A stretch of 64,000 nt of DNA from Duganella sp. CF517 (GCF_900110275.1 NZ_FODC01000002.1:930001-994000); one strand, 5' to 3'. Counted from the stretch's first letter, positions 8,363 to 17,708 are shown. A program made the numbers and translations. Notes: generated from the sequence alone by a model not told the origin.

Positions 8363-9217
8363 ATGCAAGCCACCCAACGCTTTGAGGGTTCCGACCAGTA
8401 CGTCGCGACCAATGACCTGAAACTGGCCGTGAATGCGGCTTTGACGCTGCAACGCCCGCTGCTGATCAAGGGCGAGCCGGGCACCGGCAAGACCATGCTG
8501 GCCGAGGAAGTGGCCGCCGCGCTGAACATGCCGCTGATGCAATGGCACATCAAGTCGACCACCAAGGCGCAACAAGGCTTGTACGAATACGACGCGGTGT
8601 CGCGTTTGCGCGACTCCCAGCTCGGCGACGAGCGGGTGCGCGACATCCAGAACTACATCGTCAAGGGCGTGCTGTGGCAGGCTTTCACGGCGCCGGAGCC
8701 GGTGGTGCTGCTGATCGACGAGATCGACAAGGCCGATATCGAGTTCCCCAACGACCTGCTGCGCGAGCTCGACCGCATGGAGTTCTACGTCTACGAGACG
8801 CGCGAAATGGTGCGCGCCGTGCACCGGCCGCTGGTGATCATCACCTCCAACAACGAGAAGGAGCTGCCGGACGCCTTCCTGCGCCGCTGCTTCTTCCACT
8901 ATATTAAATTCCCCGACCGCGACACGATGGAGCAAATCGTCGCCGTGCACTACCCGAACCTGAAGAAGGATCTGCTGGCGCAGGCGCTGCAAAGCTTCTA
9001 CGAGGTGCGCGACGTGCCGGGATTGAAGAAAAAGCCGTCGACGTCGGAGTTCCTGGACTGGTTGAAGCTCTTGATGGCCGAGGACATTCCCGCCGAGGCG
9101 CTGCGCAGCCAGGACGCCAAGGCCATCGTGCCGCCGCTGCACGGCGCGCTGCTCAAGAACGAGCAGGACGTGCACCTGTTCGAACGCCTGGTGTTCATGT
9201 CGAGGACCAACCGCTGA
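8363..9217 (+). CDS. MoxR-family AAA+ ATPase
   Basis: A 284-aa AAA+ ATPase of the MoxR/CoxD type, a chaperone that usually works with a von Willebrand A protein to assemble or activate metal enzymes. Walker A is GEPGTGKT (about residues 37-44), Walker B is VVLLIDEIDKAD, sensor 1 is VIITSNNEKELPDAFLRRC. The start at 8363 gives the family N-terminus MQATQRFEGSDQYVATNDL; the frame stays open upstream but without likeness. Its stop overlaps the next start (TGATG), and the matching VWA protein is encoded two genes on, so this is a three-gene operon. Confidence 0.92.
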   Translation: MQATQRFEGSDQYVATNDLKLAVNAALTLQRPLLIKGEPGTGKTMLAEEVAAALNMPLMQWHIKSTTKAQQGLYEYDAVSRLRDSQLGDERVRDIQNYIVKGVLWQAFTAPEPVVLLIDEIDKADIEFPNDLLRELDRMEFYVYETREMVRAVHRPLVIITSNNEKELPDAFLRRCFFHYIKFPDRDTMEQIVAVHYPNLKKDLLAQALQSFYEVRDVPGLKKKPSTSEFLDWLKLLMAEDIPAEALRSQDAKAIVPPLHGALLKNEQDVHLFERLVFMSRTNR

Positions 9218-9810
9218 TGAAGGCGCCCGCACCGCTCTCGATGGAATTGAACGGCGTGCGCCTCGAGCCGCTCGGGCCGCAGCACGCCGAGGGCCTGCTG
9301 GCCGCCGCCCGGGACGGCGAGCTGTGGACCCTGCGCGTCACCTCCGTGCCGGCGCCGAACGAAGTGGACGCCTACATCGACAAGGCGCTGGAGATGCGGC
9401 CCGGCCGGCTGGCCTTCGCCGTCATCGACGCCGCCAGCGGCGCCGTCATCGGTTCGACCAGCTACCACGACATCGTCCCGGACGTCGGCCGCATCGAGAT
9501 CGGCTACACCTGGTACGCCAAGAGCCGCCAGCGCAGCCACGTCAACACCACCTGCAAGCTGCTGCTGATGACGCACGCGTTCGAAAAACTGGGCGCGGCC
9601 CTGGTCGGCCTGCGCACCGATAACTTCAACCACGCCTCGCAGGCGGCCATCGAGCGCCTGGGCGCGCGCAAGGATGGCGTGCTGCGCCACCACGCGCTGC
9701 GCCGTGACGGCACGGTGCGAGACACGGTCATGTACAGCATCACCGGCGGCGAATGGCCCGAGATCAAGGCGCAGCTGCGCTACCGTCTGGAACGGCACGG
9801 GAGGGTGTGA
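9217..9810 (+). CDS. GNAT N-acetyltransferase, RimJ/RimL type
   Basis: A 197-aa GNAT acetyltransferase. Fold elements: LEPLGPQHAEGLLAA at the N-terminus, strand beta4 DVGRIEIGYTWY, a variant acetyl-CoA loop YAKSRQRSHVNTTCKLLLMTHAFE, and LRTDNFNHASQAAIERLGARKDGVLRHH, which is the typical RimL-like tail. The Q/RxxGxG/A loop is not canonical. The start overlaps the MoxR stop by one base and its stop is one base before the VWA start, so it is tightly embedded between two genes that normally adjoin. The substrate is unknown; acetylation of a small amine or protein N-terminus would fit the family. Confidence 0.85.
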   Translation: MKAPAPLSMELNGVRLEPLGPQHAEGLLAAARDGELWTLRVTSVPAPNEVDAYIDKALEMRPGRLAFAVIDAASGAVIGSTSYHDIVPDVGRIEIGYTWYAKSRQRSHVNTTCKLLLMTHAFEKLGAALVGLRTDNFNHASQAAIERLGARKDGVLRHHALRRDGTVRDTVMYSITGGEWPEIKAQLRYRLERHGRV

Positions 9811-9811
9811 A

Positions 9812-10981
9812 ATGCTGATCGATTTCTTCTTTACGCTGAAAGACGCCAAGATCCCGGTCACGATCAAGGAGTTCCTGACCCTGCTCGAAGCGATGCAGAA
9901 GAACGTCATCGACGCCTCGCTCGACGACTTCTATTACCTGTCGCGCCTCACCTTGGTCAAGGACGAGGCGCACTTCGACAAGTTCGATCGCGCCTTCGGC
10001 ATGTACTTCAAGGGCATCAACGACGTCTTCGAAACCAACAGCGCGATTCCGATGGACTGGCTGCTGCAGCGCATGAAGCGTGAACTGAGCGACGAGCAGA
10101 GGGCCGAGCTGGAGAAGTTCGGCTACGACAAACTGATGGACCGCCTGCAGGAGCTGCTCAAGGAGCAGAAGGAGCGCCACGAGGGCGGCAGCAAATGGAT
10201 AGGCACGGGCGGCACTTCGCCGTTCGGCAACGGCGGCACCAATCCGGAGGGCGTGCGCATCGGCGGCAAGGGCGGCAACCGCACTGCGGTCAAGGTGTGG
10301 GAGGCGCGCGCCTACAAGGACTACGACGGCGACAAGGAAATCGGCACGCGCAACATCAAGGTCGCGCTGCGGCGCCTGCGCAAGTTCGCGCGCCAGGGCG
10401 CCGAGGACGAGTTGGCGCTCGACGCCACCATCCGCGCCACGGCCAGCAACGCCGGCTACCTGGATATCAAGATGCAGCCGGAGCGCAAGAACAACATCAA
10501 GGTGCTGATGCTGTTCGACGTCGGCGGGACGATGGACGACCATATCGAGCGCACCGAGGAATTGTTTTCGGCGTCGAAGACGGAGTTCAAGAACATGGAC
10601 TTTTTCTACTTCCACAACTGCGTTTACGACTATATGTGGAAAAACAACCGGCGCAGGCATTCGGAGCGTTTTCCGACGTGGGATATCCTGCGCAAGTATC
10701 CGGCCGATACCAAGCTGATTTTCGTCGGCGACGCGACCATGAGTCCCTACGAGGTGCTGCACCCGGGTGGTTCGGTCGAGTATAACAATGCGGAAGCGGG
10801 CAGCGAATGGCTGGCGCGATTCACCAACGCGTTTCCGAAGTTCGTCTGGCTCAATCCGGAGCCGGAGGGGATTTGGCAGTACCGGCAATCGGTCAGCATC
10901 ATCCGCCAGTTGATGAACAACCGGATGTTCCCGCTGACGATGGATGGGCTGGAGCGGGCCATGCGCACGCTGAGCAAGTAA
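9812..10981 (+). CDS. CoxE-like VWA domain protein (COG3825 type)
   Basis: A 389-aa partner of the MoxR ATPase. The N-terminal half is helical (MLIDFFFTLKDAKIPVTIKEFLTLLEAM), followed by a Gly-rich linker (GTGGTSPFGNGGTNPEGVRIGG) and a C-terminal VWA domain. The metal-site motif reads MLFDVGGTMDDH, so the first Ser of the usual DxSxS is Gly and the second Thr; as far as I recall this family commonly has DVGGS/T. Later blocks are FYFHNCVYDYMW and LIFVGDATMSPYEVL. The start at 9812 has GGAGGG nearby, inside the end of the GNAT gene. The frame upstream of 9812 is only the GNAT shadow. Confidence 0.9.
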   Translation: MLIDFFFTLKDAKIPVTIKEFLTLLEAMQKNVIDASLDDFYYLSRLTLVKDEAHFDKFDRAFGMYFKGINDVFETNSAIPMDWLLQRMKRELSDEQRAELEKFGYDKLMDRLQELLKEQKERHEGGSKWIGTGGTSPFGNGGTNPEGVRIGGKGGNRTAVKVWEARAYKDYDGDKEIGTRNIKVALRRLRKFARQGAEDELALDATIRATASNAGYLDIKMQPERKNNIKVLMLFDVGGTMDDHIERTEELFSASKTEFKNMDFFYFHNCVYDYMWKNNRRRHSERFPTWDILRKYPADTKLIFVGDATMSPYEVLHPGGSVEYNNAEAGSEWLARFTNAFPKFVWLNPEPEGIWQYRQSVSIIRQLMNNRMFPLTMDGLERAMRTLSK

Positions 10982-10996
10982 CCCAAAATACCAAGG

Positions 10997-11656
10997 TTAT
11001 TTTGACTCGGGTTGCGGGCGCCAGTCGTATTCCATGTAGCCGGCCGCCGCTTTGGCGCGTTCGGCGCCGAGCTCGCGCTGCACCAGATACAACGAGCCGT
11101 CGATGCCGGCCGACAGGCCGGCGGTTGTGATGAGCTTTCCGGCGTCGACGAAGCGCTGCCGCATCACTTGCGCCTTCGGAAAATGCCGGGCCAGCTCGTC
11201 GCGCATGCTGCTCGTGGTGGTGGCTTGTCGGCCATCGAGCAAGCCTGCCTTGCCGAGAATGAAGGCGCCGGAGCACACCGACATCGTCACCCTGACCTTG
11301 GCGCTGCGCTCCTTGATCCACGCGAGCAGTTGGGGATTTTTCCAGGCCTCGCCGATGCCGCCACCCGGTACCAGCAGGACATCGACGTCGGGCAAATCGG
11401 CGGTGTCGTATTCGGGGAGAACCCGCAGGCCATAGACCGAGGTGACGGGCGCCTTGGACAGCCCCACCGTCAGCACGGTCGCGCCACTGGCGCCAAAGAC
11501 TTCGATCGGCCCGGCGTAGTCGATTTCCTCGACGCCGTCGAACAAGACGACGGCCACCTTCAACGTCTTCTCGCCCGCCGCCATATGCATGTTCATTTCG
11601 TGGGCCGACACGGTCAGCGCGGCCCCCAGCAGCAGTGCCACTATCCAGTTCTTCAT
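10997..11656 (-). CDS. DJ-1/PfpI family protein, exported
   Basis: A 219-aa protein of the class I glutamine amidotransferase-like superfamily. It begins with a signal peptide (MKNWIVALLLGAALTVSAHE), so unlike most relatives it should be periplasmic. The nucleophile elbow is VCSGAF (MSVCSGAFILGKAGLL) and the acidic residue before it is in VPGGGIGEAWKN; the block LKVAVVLFDGVEEIDYAGPIEVFG is characteristic of the isonitrile hydratase/AraC-N-terminal-like branch. The short His/Met-rich stretch after the signal (HEMNMHM) could bind copper, which is speculation. It is convergent with the CoxE-like gene. Confidence 0.87.
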   Translation of the reverse strand: MKNWIVALLLGAALTVSAHEMNMHMAAGEKTLKVAVVLFDGVEEIDYAGPIEVFGASGATVLTVGLSKAPVTSVYGLRVLPEYDTADLPDVDVLLVPGGGIGEAWKNPQLLAWIKERSAKVRVTMSVCSGAFILGKAGLLDGRQATTTSSMRDELARHFPKAQVMRQRFVDAGKLITTAGLSAGIDGSLYLVQRELGAERAKAAAGYMEYDWRPQPESK

Positions 11657-11778
11657 CGATGACCTTGGCCGTTAAGATGGTCGCGAGTCTAGCAGCTAAT
11701 TCGAACCGGAGAAAGACGAAAAACCGTCAATTCCTGCCACGCCGCGCACCGCCGAAAAAGTGCGAACCCTTCTAAAAA

Positions 11779-11880
11779 CACGTAGGGAGGATTAGCGCAA
11801 AGCGCGTAATCGGCCATCCATGCGCCGTCAACGGCTCAAGCATGGCCGATTACCGCGTTCCGCCTAATCCGCCCCACGTG
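11779..11880. repeat. Long inverted repeat with GGATTAGCGC / GTAATCGGCCAT blocks
   Basis: The left arm runs from CACGTAGGGAGGATTAG (11779) to GTAATCGGCCAT (11816) and the right arm mirrors it from ATGGCCGATTAC (11842) to CTAATCCGCCCCACGTG (11880), with a few mismatches. The centre is about 25 bases. Its sequence resembles the widespread 'GTAGGGCGGATTAGCGC' intergenic repeats of proteobacteria. The right arm carries the last codons and the TAG stop of the ArsR-type gene. Confidence 0.8.
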
Positions 11881-12571
11881 TTTCAGAAATACTCGCCAGC
11901 CGCTTGCTCCCGGTGGCGGTCAGCGTCAGCTCCCGCGAATCCCGCTGGCGGCGCAGCCAGCCCTGCGCGATCCACGCCTCCAGCATCGCCACCGCCAGGG
12001 GACCGGCGAAATGATCGCGCCGCTCCGACCAATCGACGCAACCGTACAACTGGCGCCGGCCGGCGCGCGCTTCCAGCACTTCGGCAGGAACGCCCAATTG
12101 CGCCAACCCCTCGCGTCCCGCCGCCGTCAGCGCATAATCACGGCCGCCCTGCTCCTCCACCCAGCCCCGCGCCACCATCGCCTCGCACAACCGCACCCCA
12201 AGCTCCCCGGCCAGGTGTCCATAACAGCTACGCGCATGACGCAACCCACGCATCGCCGTCCCCCGCCAACGCGTGGTCTCCGGCAGCGCGCCGTCGGCCA
12301 CCCGCAACAGCGCCTCCAGCGCATGCGCGACATCGGCATCGGCCAACATGAAATAGCGATGCCGCCCTTGCGCGCGCACCTGCGCCAGCCCCTCGTCCAC
12401 CAGCAACTTGAGGTGCTGCGAAGCGGTGGACGCGGCCACGCCGGCATGTTCGGCCAGTTCGGTGGCCGTATAACAGCGGCCATCGAGCAGGCGTGACAAC
12501 ATCAGCGCCCGCGTCGGTTCGCCAATGGCGGCGGCCACGCGCGCGAAACGCGGCTGCACCGGCGCCATCAT
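11864..12571 (-). CDS. ArsR-family transcriptional regulator with long C-terminal part
   Basis: A 235-aa regulator. The N-terminal winged helix (about residues 10-85) reads FARVAAAIGEPTRALMLSRLLDGRCYTATELAEHAGVAASTASQHLKLLVDEGLAQ, the ArsR fold without the CxC metal site of ArsR/SmtB. The remaining 140 residues resemble a second winged-helix-like region (WVEEQGGRDYALTAAGREGLAQLG). Such long ArsR proteins are common in betaproteobacteria next to oxidoreductases or hydrolases. It starts 22 bases after the alpha/beta hydrolase stop, so it probably controls that operon. Its final residues TRGAD and stop come from the right arm of the inverted repeat at 11779-11880. Confidence 0.85.
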   Translation of the reverse strand: MMAPVQPRFARVAAAIGEPTRALMLSRLLDGRCYTATELAEHAGVAASTASQHLKLLVDEGLAQVRAQGRHRYFMLADADVAHALEALLRVADGALPETTRWRGTAMRGLRHARSCYGHLAGELGVRLCEAMVARGWVEEQGGRDYALTAAGREGLAQLGVPAEVLEARAGRRQLYGCVDWSERRDHFAGPLAVAMLEAWIAQGWLRRQRDSRELTLTATGSKRLASISETRGAD

Positions 12572-12593
12572 GGTCGCACCGCTTCAATCATCA

Positions 12594-13529
12594 TCATCCG
12601 CCACGCTCCAGCAAAAATTTGTTCACCTCATTGTAGAGGAGTCCGCGGCCCGCCTCGAGGTGCATCAAATGCGTGGCGCCAGGAATGGTCGCAGCTACCC
12701 GCACGGCGTCGCCCAAGGCGTCCAGCAGGCGACGGGCATCGCCGGCATCGCAGACGCTGTCCCATTCGCCACGCACCAGCAAGGTCGGCGCCACGACGCG
12801 CGCCGGATCGTACAGCGCCTGCCCCGACCACATGGCCCGCACATCCAACTGCGGCCCGGCCGGTGTGCCCACCGCCGGCGGCGTGCGCAGGCGGGCATCG
12901 GAATCCGTTTTCAGGAAGGCCTCTCCCCAGCTCTCGAAGTGCGCTTCATCGAATACCTGCGGCTGGCCGCGCGGCACATCCTCGACAAAGCGGCGATACT
13001 GCGCCCACAGCGTGAGCGGATAATGCGACGGCTGGCCGGCGTCCGGCGAATGCGCGGCTGCTGCCGATGGTCGTACCGTCACAGGCGCAAACAGCACCAA
13101 GGCATCGACTTCATCCCGATACTCGGATGCGTATGCGGCGGCCACCGTCGCGCCCCAGGAATGTCCCAGCAACGATAGCCGGCGGTTGCCATTGCGCTGC
13201 CTTACCGCGGCCACCGCCCGCCGCAATTGCGGCAGCACCTCGGCCAGGCGTCCGACGGCGCGGCCGGAATCGGCGGGATAGCGCTCGGATTTTCCGTAGC
13301 CGGCGAAGTCGAACGCCCAAACGGTGAAGCCGGCATCGTGTAAGGCATCGGCCCAACTGCGGCCGTCCAGCGCGTAAAGCACCGATAGATCGGCGCCGAA
13401 CGTGGAGCCGTGGACGTACAGCACATCTCCGCGCGAGCCGGCGGCGCGCCGCACCTGCATCGCCAACGTCGGTCCATCTGCGCAGGTCACAAAAAATCGC
13501 TCGCGCGGCACGGGTGTCTGCTCGGGCAT
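12594..13529 (-). CDS. Alpha/beta hydrolase
   Basis: A 311-aa cytoplasmic alpha/beta hydrolase fold protein. The start at 13529 (MPEQTPVPRERF) has GAGGAG seven bases upstream; the frame's earlier ATG has none. The oxyanion strand is VLYVHGSTFGADLSVLY, the nucleophile elbow is LLGHSWGATVAAAY (GHSWG, Ser nucleophile), the acid is likely in LLVRGEWDSVCDAGDARRLL, and the His in PGATHLMHLEAGRGLLYNEV. The substrate cannot be told. It precedes the ArsR-type gene and is probably repressed by it. Confidence 0.87.
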   Translation of the reverse strand: MPEQTPVPRERFFVTCADGPTLAMQVRRAAGSRGDVLYVHGSTFGADLSVLYALDGRSWADALHDAGFTVWAFDFAGYGKSERYPADSGRAVGRLAEVLPQLRRAVAAVRQRNGNRRLSLLGHSWGATVAAAYASEYRDEVDALVLFAPVTVRPSAAAAHSPDAGQPSHYPLTLWAQYRRFVEDVPRGQPQVFDEAHFESWGEAFLKTDSDARLRTPPAVGTPAGPQLDVRAMWSGQALYDPARVVAPTLLVRGEWDSVCDAGDARRLLDALGDAVRVAATIPGATHLMHLEAGRGLLYNEVNKFLLERGG

Positions 13530-13599
13530 ATAGTCTCCTCTATAACGATGCATGGACTATAGCGGCGCGATCGCCGCGACACTTCGGCGCGGAGCGAAA

Positions 13600-14298
13600 T
13601 TAGAATTGCAGGCGATAGCCGACGGCCGTCTCGGTCAGCAGATGGCGCGGCTGGGTGGGATCGGCCTCCAGCTTGTGCCGCAGATGCCCCATGTAGATGC
13701 GCAGATAGTGGCCGTTCTCCCCTTGCGACGGCCCCCAGACCGCGCGCAGCAACTGCGGATTGGTCATCACGCGGCCGGCATTGGCCACCAGGACCGCAAG
13801 CAGGCGATACTCGGTCGGCGTGAGGTGGACGTTCTCCCCGGCGCGTGTGACGCGGCGGTTCTTCAAGTCCACCGCCACGTCGCCGAACACGATCAGGCCA
13901 TCATTGTCGGCCGCCGGCTGGCGCTGGCGCCGCAAGGTGGCGCGCACCCGCGCCAGCAGCTCGCCAACGCCGAACGGCTTGGTGAGGTAATCATCGGCCC
14001 CGGCGTCGAGCGCGCGGATCTTGTCGGCCTCGTTGACCCGGGCCGACAGTACGATCACCGGCACCGTCGACCATTTGCGCAGGTCGGCGACGAAATCGAT
14101 GCCGTCGCCATCGGGCAGGCCCAGATCGAGCACGATCAAGTCCGGTTTGCGGGTGCCGGCGTCGATCAGGCCGCGCTGCATGGTCGCCGCCTCGTGCACC
14201 TGCCAGCCCTCCTCCTCCAGTGCGGCGCGAACGAAGCGGCGGATTTGCGGCTCGTCCTCGACCAGCAAGGCGATTGGGGCAGTGGCTACGTCACTCAT
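13600..14298 (-). CDS. kdpE: Response regulator KdpE
   Basis: A 232-aa OmpR-family response regulator that, when phosphorylated by KdpD, turns on kdpFABC. The receiver domain has the acidic pair in LLVEDEPQIRRFVR, phospho-acceptor Asp in PDLIVLDLGLPDGDG and the Lys in YLTKPFGVGELLAR. The C-terminal winged helix shows VHLTPTEYRLLAVLVANAGRVMTNPQLLRAVWG and LRIYMGHLRHKLEADPTQPRHLLTETAVGYRL. It lies 14 bases behind kdpD in the order F-A-B-C-D-E. Candidate binding sites lie upstream of the operon at 21882-22011. Confidence 0.97.
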   Translation of the reverse strand: MSDVATAPIALLVEDEPQIRRFVRAALEEEGWQVHEAATMQRGLIDAGTRKPDLIVLDLGLPDGDGIDFVADLRKWSTVPVIVLSARVNEADKIRALDAGADDYLTKPFGVGELLARVRATLRRQRQPAADNDGLIVFGDVAVDLKNRRVTRAGENVHLTPTEYRLLAVLVANAGRVMTNPQLLRAVWGPSQGENGHYLRIYMGHLRHKLEADPTQPRHLLTETAVGYRLQF

Positions 14299-14312
14299 TT
14301 ACGTCACTCATT

Positions 14313-17108
14313 TCAGTTATCCTGTTCCAGCTCCTGCATCTCCGGCATGTCCGGCGGCGTGCCAAGCGGCAACGAGATCGCGAAGCCCGCGCCGCCCAAC
14401 GGCGACGGCGCCGCCGCGATGCGTCCGCCGTGCGCCTCGACGATGGCGCGGCAAATCGCCAGCCCCAGACCGACGCCAGGCTTGGCCGATTCGCGCTCAC
14501 CGCGCGTGAATTTCTCGAAAATGGCTTCCTCGCGCCCGGGCGGTAGTCCCGGACCGTCATCATAGACCAGGATATTAATCCAGGCGCCATGCAGCTCGGC
14601 GGCGATGACGATCTGCGATCCCGGCGGCGTGTATTTGCCGGCGTTTTCCACCAGGTTGCTCAGCACCCGTTCGATCAGCACGGCGTCGTAGCGCAGCAGC
14701 GGCAGGTCGGACGGCAGCCGCGTGCGCACCACATGGCCCTTCAGCAGCGAGGCGCTGGCACGCAGCGCGCTGCCCACCACCTCTTCGAGTGGCTGCCATT
14801 GCAGGTTGAACTTCACTTCCCCGCTCTGGATGCGCGCCATGTCGAGCAAGTTCGACACCAGGGCGCTCATGCGCAGCGCCTCGTCGTGCAGCGCGGCCGC
14901 CATGTCCAGCTGCGAGGGCGCCAGCCCCGGTTTCGAGCCGGCCAGCGATTCGGACAGGCCGACCAGGGATGTCAGCGGGGTGCGCAGGTCGTGCGACAAC
15001 GCCGCCAGCAGCGAATTGCGCAGCCGTTCGGACTCCATGTTGACCAGCGCGTTTTGCGCCACCTCGATGTAGTGCACCCGTTCCAGCGCGATGGCGGCCA
15101 GCGCTGCAAAGGTGTCGAGCTGCTGCCGCTGCTCGGGAATCAGTATCCAGCGCGCGTTTGCCGGTTCGATCGCCAGCACGCCGCGCGTGCGCATCGGCGC
15201 CTCCAGCGGCAGGTAAAAGATCCGGCTGGCCGGCAAGGTGCCGGTGCCCAGGCCCGCGCTTTCGGCGTGGTCGAATGACCATTGGGCGATGCCGATGTCA
15301 AGCGCGGAACGGTGTTCGATGTAGGCGGCATCGACGGTTTGAACAGCGCCTCGACCATTTCCGGGAGGCGGCATCCGCAGCCGGCCGCCGTCGTCAGGCA
15401 CCATCAAGGTGGAACGGGCGTGGAAGGCGCGCTGGATCGCCGCCTGCGTGGTGTCGAAGATTTGCTCGGTTTGCAGCGCGCCGGACAACTCGCGGGCGAA
15501 TTCGTACAGCGCGCGCGAACGTTTTTCGCGCTGCGAGGCGATGCGCGCCTCGAAGCGCAGGCCTGCGGTCAGGTGGCCGGTGATCAGGCCCACCGCCAGC
15601 ATGACGACAAACGTGATCACGTACTGGAAATCGGTCACGGCAAAAGTAAAACGCGGCGGCACGAAGAAGAAGTCGAAGCAGGCCACGCTGACGCAGGTGC
15701 CCAGCACCGACGGTCCTCGACCGAAACGCACCGCCACCAGCACCACCATCAGCAAGAACAGCATGGCGATATTGGCCAGATCGAGCCAGACCGCCAGCGG
15801 CGTGGCCACCAGCGCCGTCGATACGCTGGCCACCGCCGCGATCAGGTAGCCGGCGGCGCGGCTGCGCAGCCAGGGTGTTTTCACGCCGGTGTCGTCGGCG
15901 TCGCCGGTCGGGACATCGTCGTCACGGCCGATGGGCGCCGGCGATGCCGCCTCCGGCTCCTTGCTGGCGCGGCCGATTTCGATCAGGTCCAGGTCCGGCG
16001 CGTAAAGCGCCAGGCGCTTGATGTGGGGCGGGCGCAAAGGCCAGGTTGAATGGGCGCGTCCGACCACGATCTTGGATAAATTGTGGCCGCGCGCGTACTC
16101 CACCGCCGCCAAGGCGATGTCGCGCCCGGAAATGACCGCCGTTGTCGCGCCCAGGCTCTCGGCCAGTTTGAGGGTTTTGAGTATCTGCTCGCGCCGCGCG
16201 GCCGGCAGCCGGTGCAGCGACGGCGTTTCGACATAGATCGCGTGCCAGCCGGTGCCGAGCTGCCCGGCCAACCGCGCCGTGCTGCGCACCGTGTGCTCGC
16301 CGCCTGGACGCGGCCCGACGCAGGCCAGCAGCGCGGCGCCGGTCTTCCAGATATCGGCGATCGATTGCTCGACGCGGTAGGCGCGCACGTCGTCCTCGAC
16401 CCGGTCGGCGGTGCGGCGCAGCGCCAGTTCGCGCAGCGCGATCAGGTTCCCTTTGCGGAAGAAGTTTTTCGACGCGCGCTCGGCCTGCTGCTCCTGATAG
16501 ACCTTGCCGCTCTTGAGGCGCGCCAAAAGCTCGTCGGCGGGGATATCGACCAGCACCACCTCGTCTGCCTGGTCGAAGACGGTGTCGGGCACCGTCTCGC
16601 CGACGCGGATCCCGGTGATGCCACCGACGACATCGTTGAGGCTTTCCAGGTGCTGCACGTTGACGGTGGTGAGCACGTCGATGCCGGCGTCGAGCAGTTC
16701 TTCAATGTCCTGCCAGCGCTTGGGATGGCGCGAGCCGGGCGCGTTGGAATGCGCCAGTTCATCCATCAGGATCAGCGGCGGGCGCCGGGCCAGCGCGCCA
16801 TCCAGATCGAATTCGGCCAGGGTCTTGCCGCGATAGTCGATCCGCTTGGGCGGCAGCACGTCCAGATCCCCCAGCATCGCGGCGGTCTCGCCGCGTCCGT
16901 GGGTTTCGACCACGCCGACCAGCACCACCTGCCCTTCCGCCTTCTGCTTGCGGGCGGCGGCCAGCATCGCGTAGGTCTTGCCGACGCCGGCCGAGGCGCC
17001 GAAGTAGATGCGCAGCTTGCCGCGCGCGGCCTTGCGCTCCTGCGCCTGCACCTGCGCCAGCAGCGCATCGGGGTCGGGCCGTTGGCTCTCGTTGGGGAAC
17101 ATGGACAT
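14313..17108 (-). CDS. kdpD: Sensor histidine kinase KdpD
   Basis: A 931-aa membrane sensor of potassium limitation. The N-terminal KdpD domain has a P-loop (FGASAGVGKTYAML) and the family blocks VVETHGRGETAAML and LMDELAHSNAPGSRHPKRWQDIEELLDAGIDVLTTVNVQHLES. A universal-stress-like domain follows (about residues 250-370), then four closely spaced membrane helices (about 410-510), a GAF-like domain, and the kinase core with H-box ALSHDLRTPLTSLVGLSESL and ATP-binding boxes NLVENAGKYTPPG and DDGPGLPPG. It is followed by kdpE after 14 bases. Length is slightly above the E. coli protein. Confidence 0.97.
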   Translation of the reverse strand: MSMFPNESQRPDPDALLAQVQAQERKAARGKLRIYFGASAGVGKTYAMLAAARKQKAEGQVVLVGVVETHGRGETAAMLGDLDVLPPKRIDYRGKTLAEFDLDGALARRPPLILMDELAHSNAPGSRHPKRWQDIEELLDAGIDVLTTVNVQHLESLNDVVGGITGIRVGETVPDTVFDQADEVVLVDIPADELLARLKSGKVYQEQQAERASKNFFRKGNLIALRELALRRTADRVEDDVRAYRVEQSIADIWKTGAALLACVGPRPGGEHTVRSTARLAGQLGTGWHAIYVETPSLHRLPAARREQILKTLKLAESLGATTAVISGRDIALAAVEYARGHNLSKIVVGRAHSTWPLRPPHIKRLALYAPDLDLIEIGRASKEPEAASPAPIGRDDDVPTGDADDTGVKTPWLRSRAAGYLIAAVASVSTALVATPLAVWLDLANIAMLFLLMVVLVAVRFGRGPSVLGTCVSVACFDFFFVPPRFTFAVTDFQYVITFVVMLAVGLITGHLTAGLRFEARIASQREKRSRALYEFARELSGALQTEQIFDTTQAAIQRAFHARSTLMVPDDGGRLRMPPPGNGRGAVQTVDAAYIEHRSALDIGIAQWSFDHAESAGLGTGTLPASRIFYLPLEAPMRTRGVLAIEPANARWILIPEQRQQLDTFAALAAIALERVHYIEVAQNALVNMESERLRNSLLAALSHDLRTPLTSLVGLSESLAGSKPGLAPSQLDMAAALHDEALRMSALVSNLLDMARIQSGEVKFNLQWQPLEEVVGSALRASASLLKGHVVRTRLPSDLPLLRYDAVLIERVLSNLVENAGKYTPPGSQIVIAAELHGAWINILVYDDGPGLPPGREEAIFEKFTRGERESAKPGVGLGLAICRAIVEAHGGRIAAAPSPLGGAGFAISLPLGTPPDMPEMQELEQDN

Positions 17109-17117
17109 GCGTTGATT

Positions 17118-17708
17118 TTACCCCTTGTCCGGACTTGGCGCCTGATCCAAAGCCAGATTCAGCGCCAGCACATTGACCCTCGGCTCGCCGAAGAAACCGA
17201 ATACCTGGGCAATCTGATGGCGCTCGATCAGCGCCATCACGTCCTTGGTTGGCAGCTTGCGGGCGGCGGCGATGCGGCCGGCCTGATAGCGCGCGGCGGC
17301 CACGCTGATCTCGGGATCGAGTCCGCTGGCCGAAGCGGTCACCAGATCGACCGGTATGGCGGCGGTGTTGGACGGATCGGCCGCCTTGAGCGCGTCGATG
17401 CGGCCCTTGACCGCGTCCAGCAACGCCGGGTTGTTCGGTCCCTGGTTGGAGCCGCTGGAGCCGGCCGCGTTATTGGGCATCGGCCCGGTGGCCGACGGAC
17501 GGCCCCAGAAATACTTCGGCGACGAGAACGACTGGCCGATCAGTTTGGAGCCGACCTGCTTGCCGCCGACCTCCACCAGGCTGCCGGCCGCCTTGGCGGA
17601 AAACACGGCCGCGCCGATGCCGGTGACGGCGAGCGGGTAGGCCACGCCGCAGATCAGGGTCAAGGCGCTGAAGACGACGACGGCGGGACGAATTGCGGAA
17701 AACGACAT
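17118..17708 (-). CDS. kdpC: Potassium-transporting ATPase subunit KdpC
   Basis: A 196-aa inner membrane subunit that stabilises the KdpFABC complex. One N-terminal membrane helix ([30 protein letters not shown]) is followed by the periplasmic domain with the family blocks [69 protein letters not shown] and [18 protein letters not shown]. It lies 10 bases behind kdpB and 9 before kdpD in a single operon. Confidence 0.97.
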   Translation of the reverse strand: MSFSAIRPAVVVFSALTLICGVAYPLAVTGIGAAVFSAKAAGSLVEVGGKQVGSKLIGQSFSSPKYFWGRPSATGPMPNNAAGSSGSNQGPNNPALLDAVKGRIDALKAADPSNTAAIPVDLVTASASGLDPEISVAAARYQAGRIAAARKLPTKDVMALIERHQIAQVFGFFGEPRVNVLALNLALDQAPSPDKG

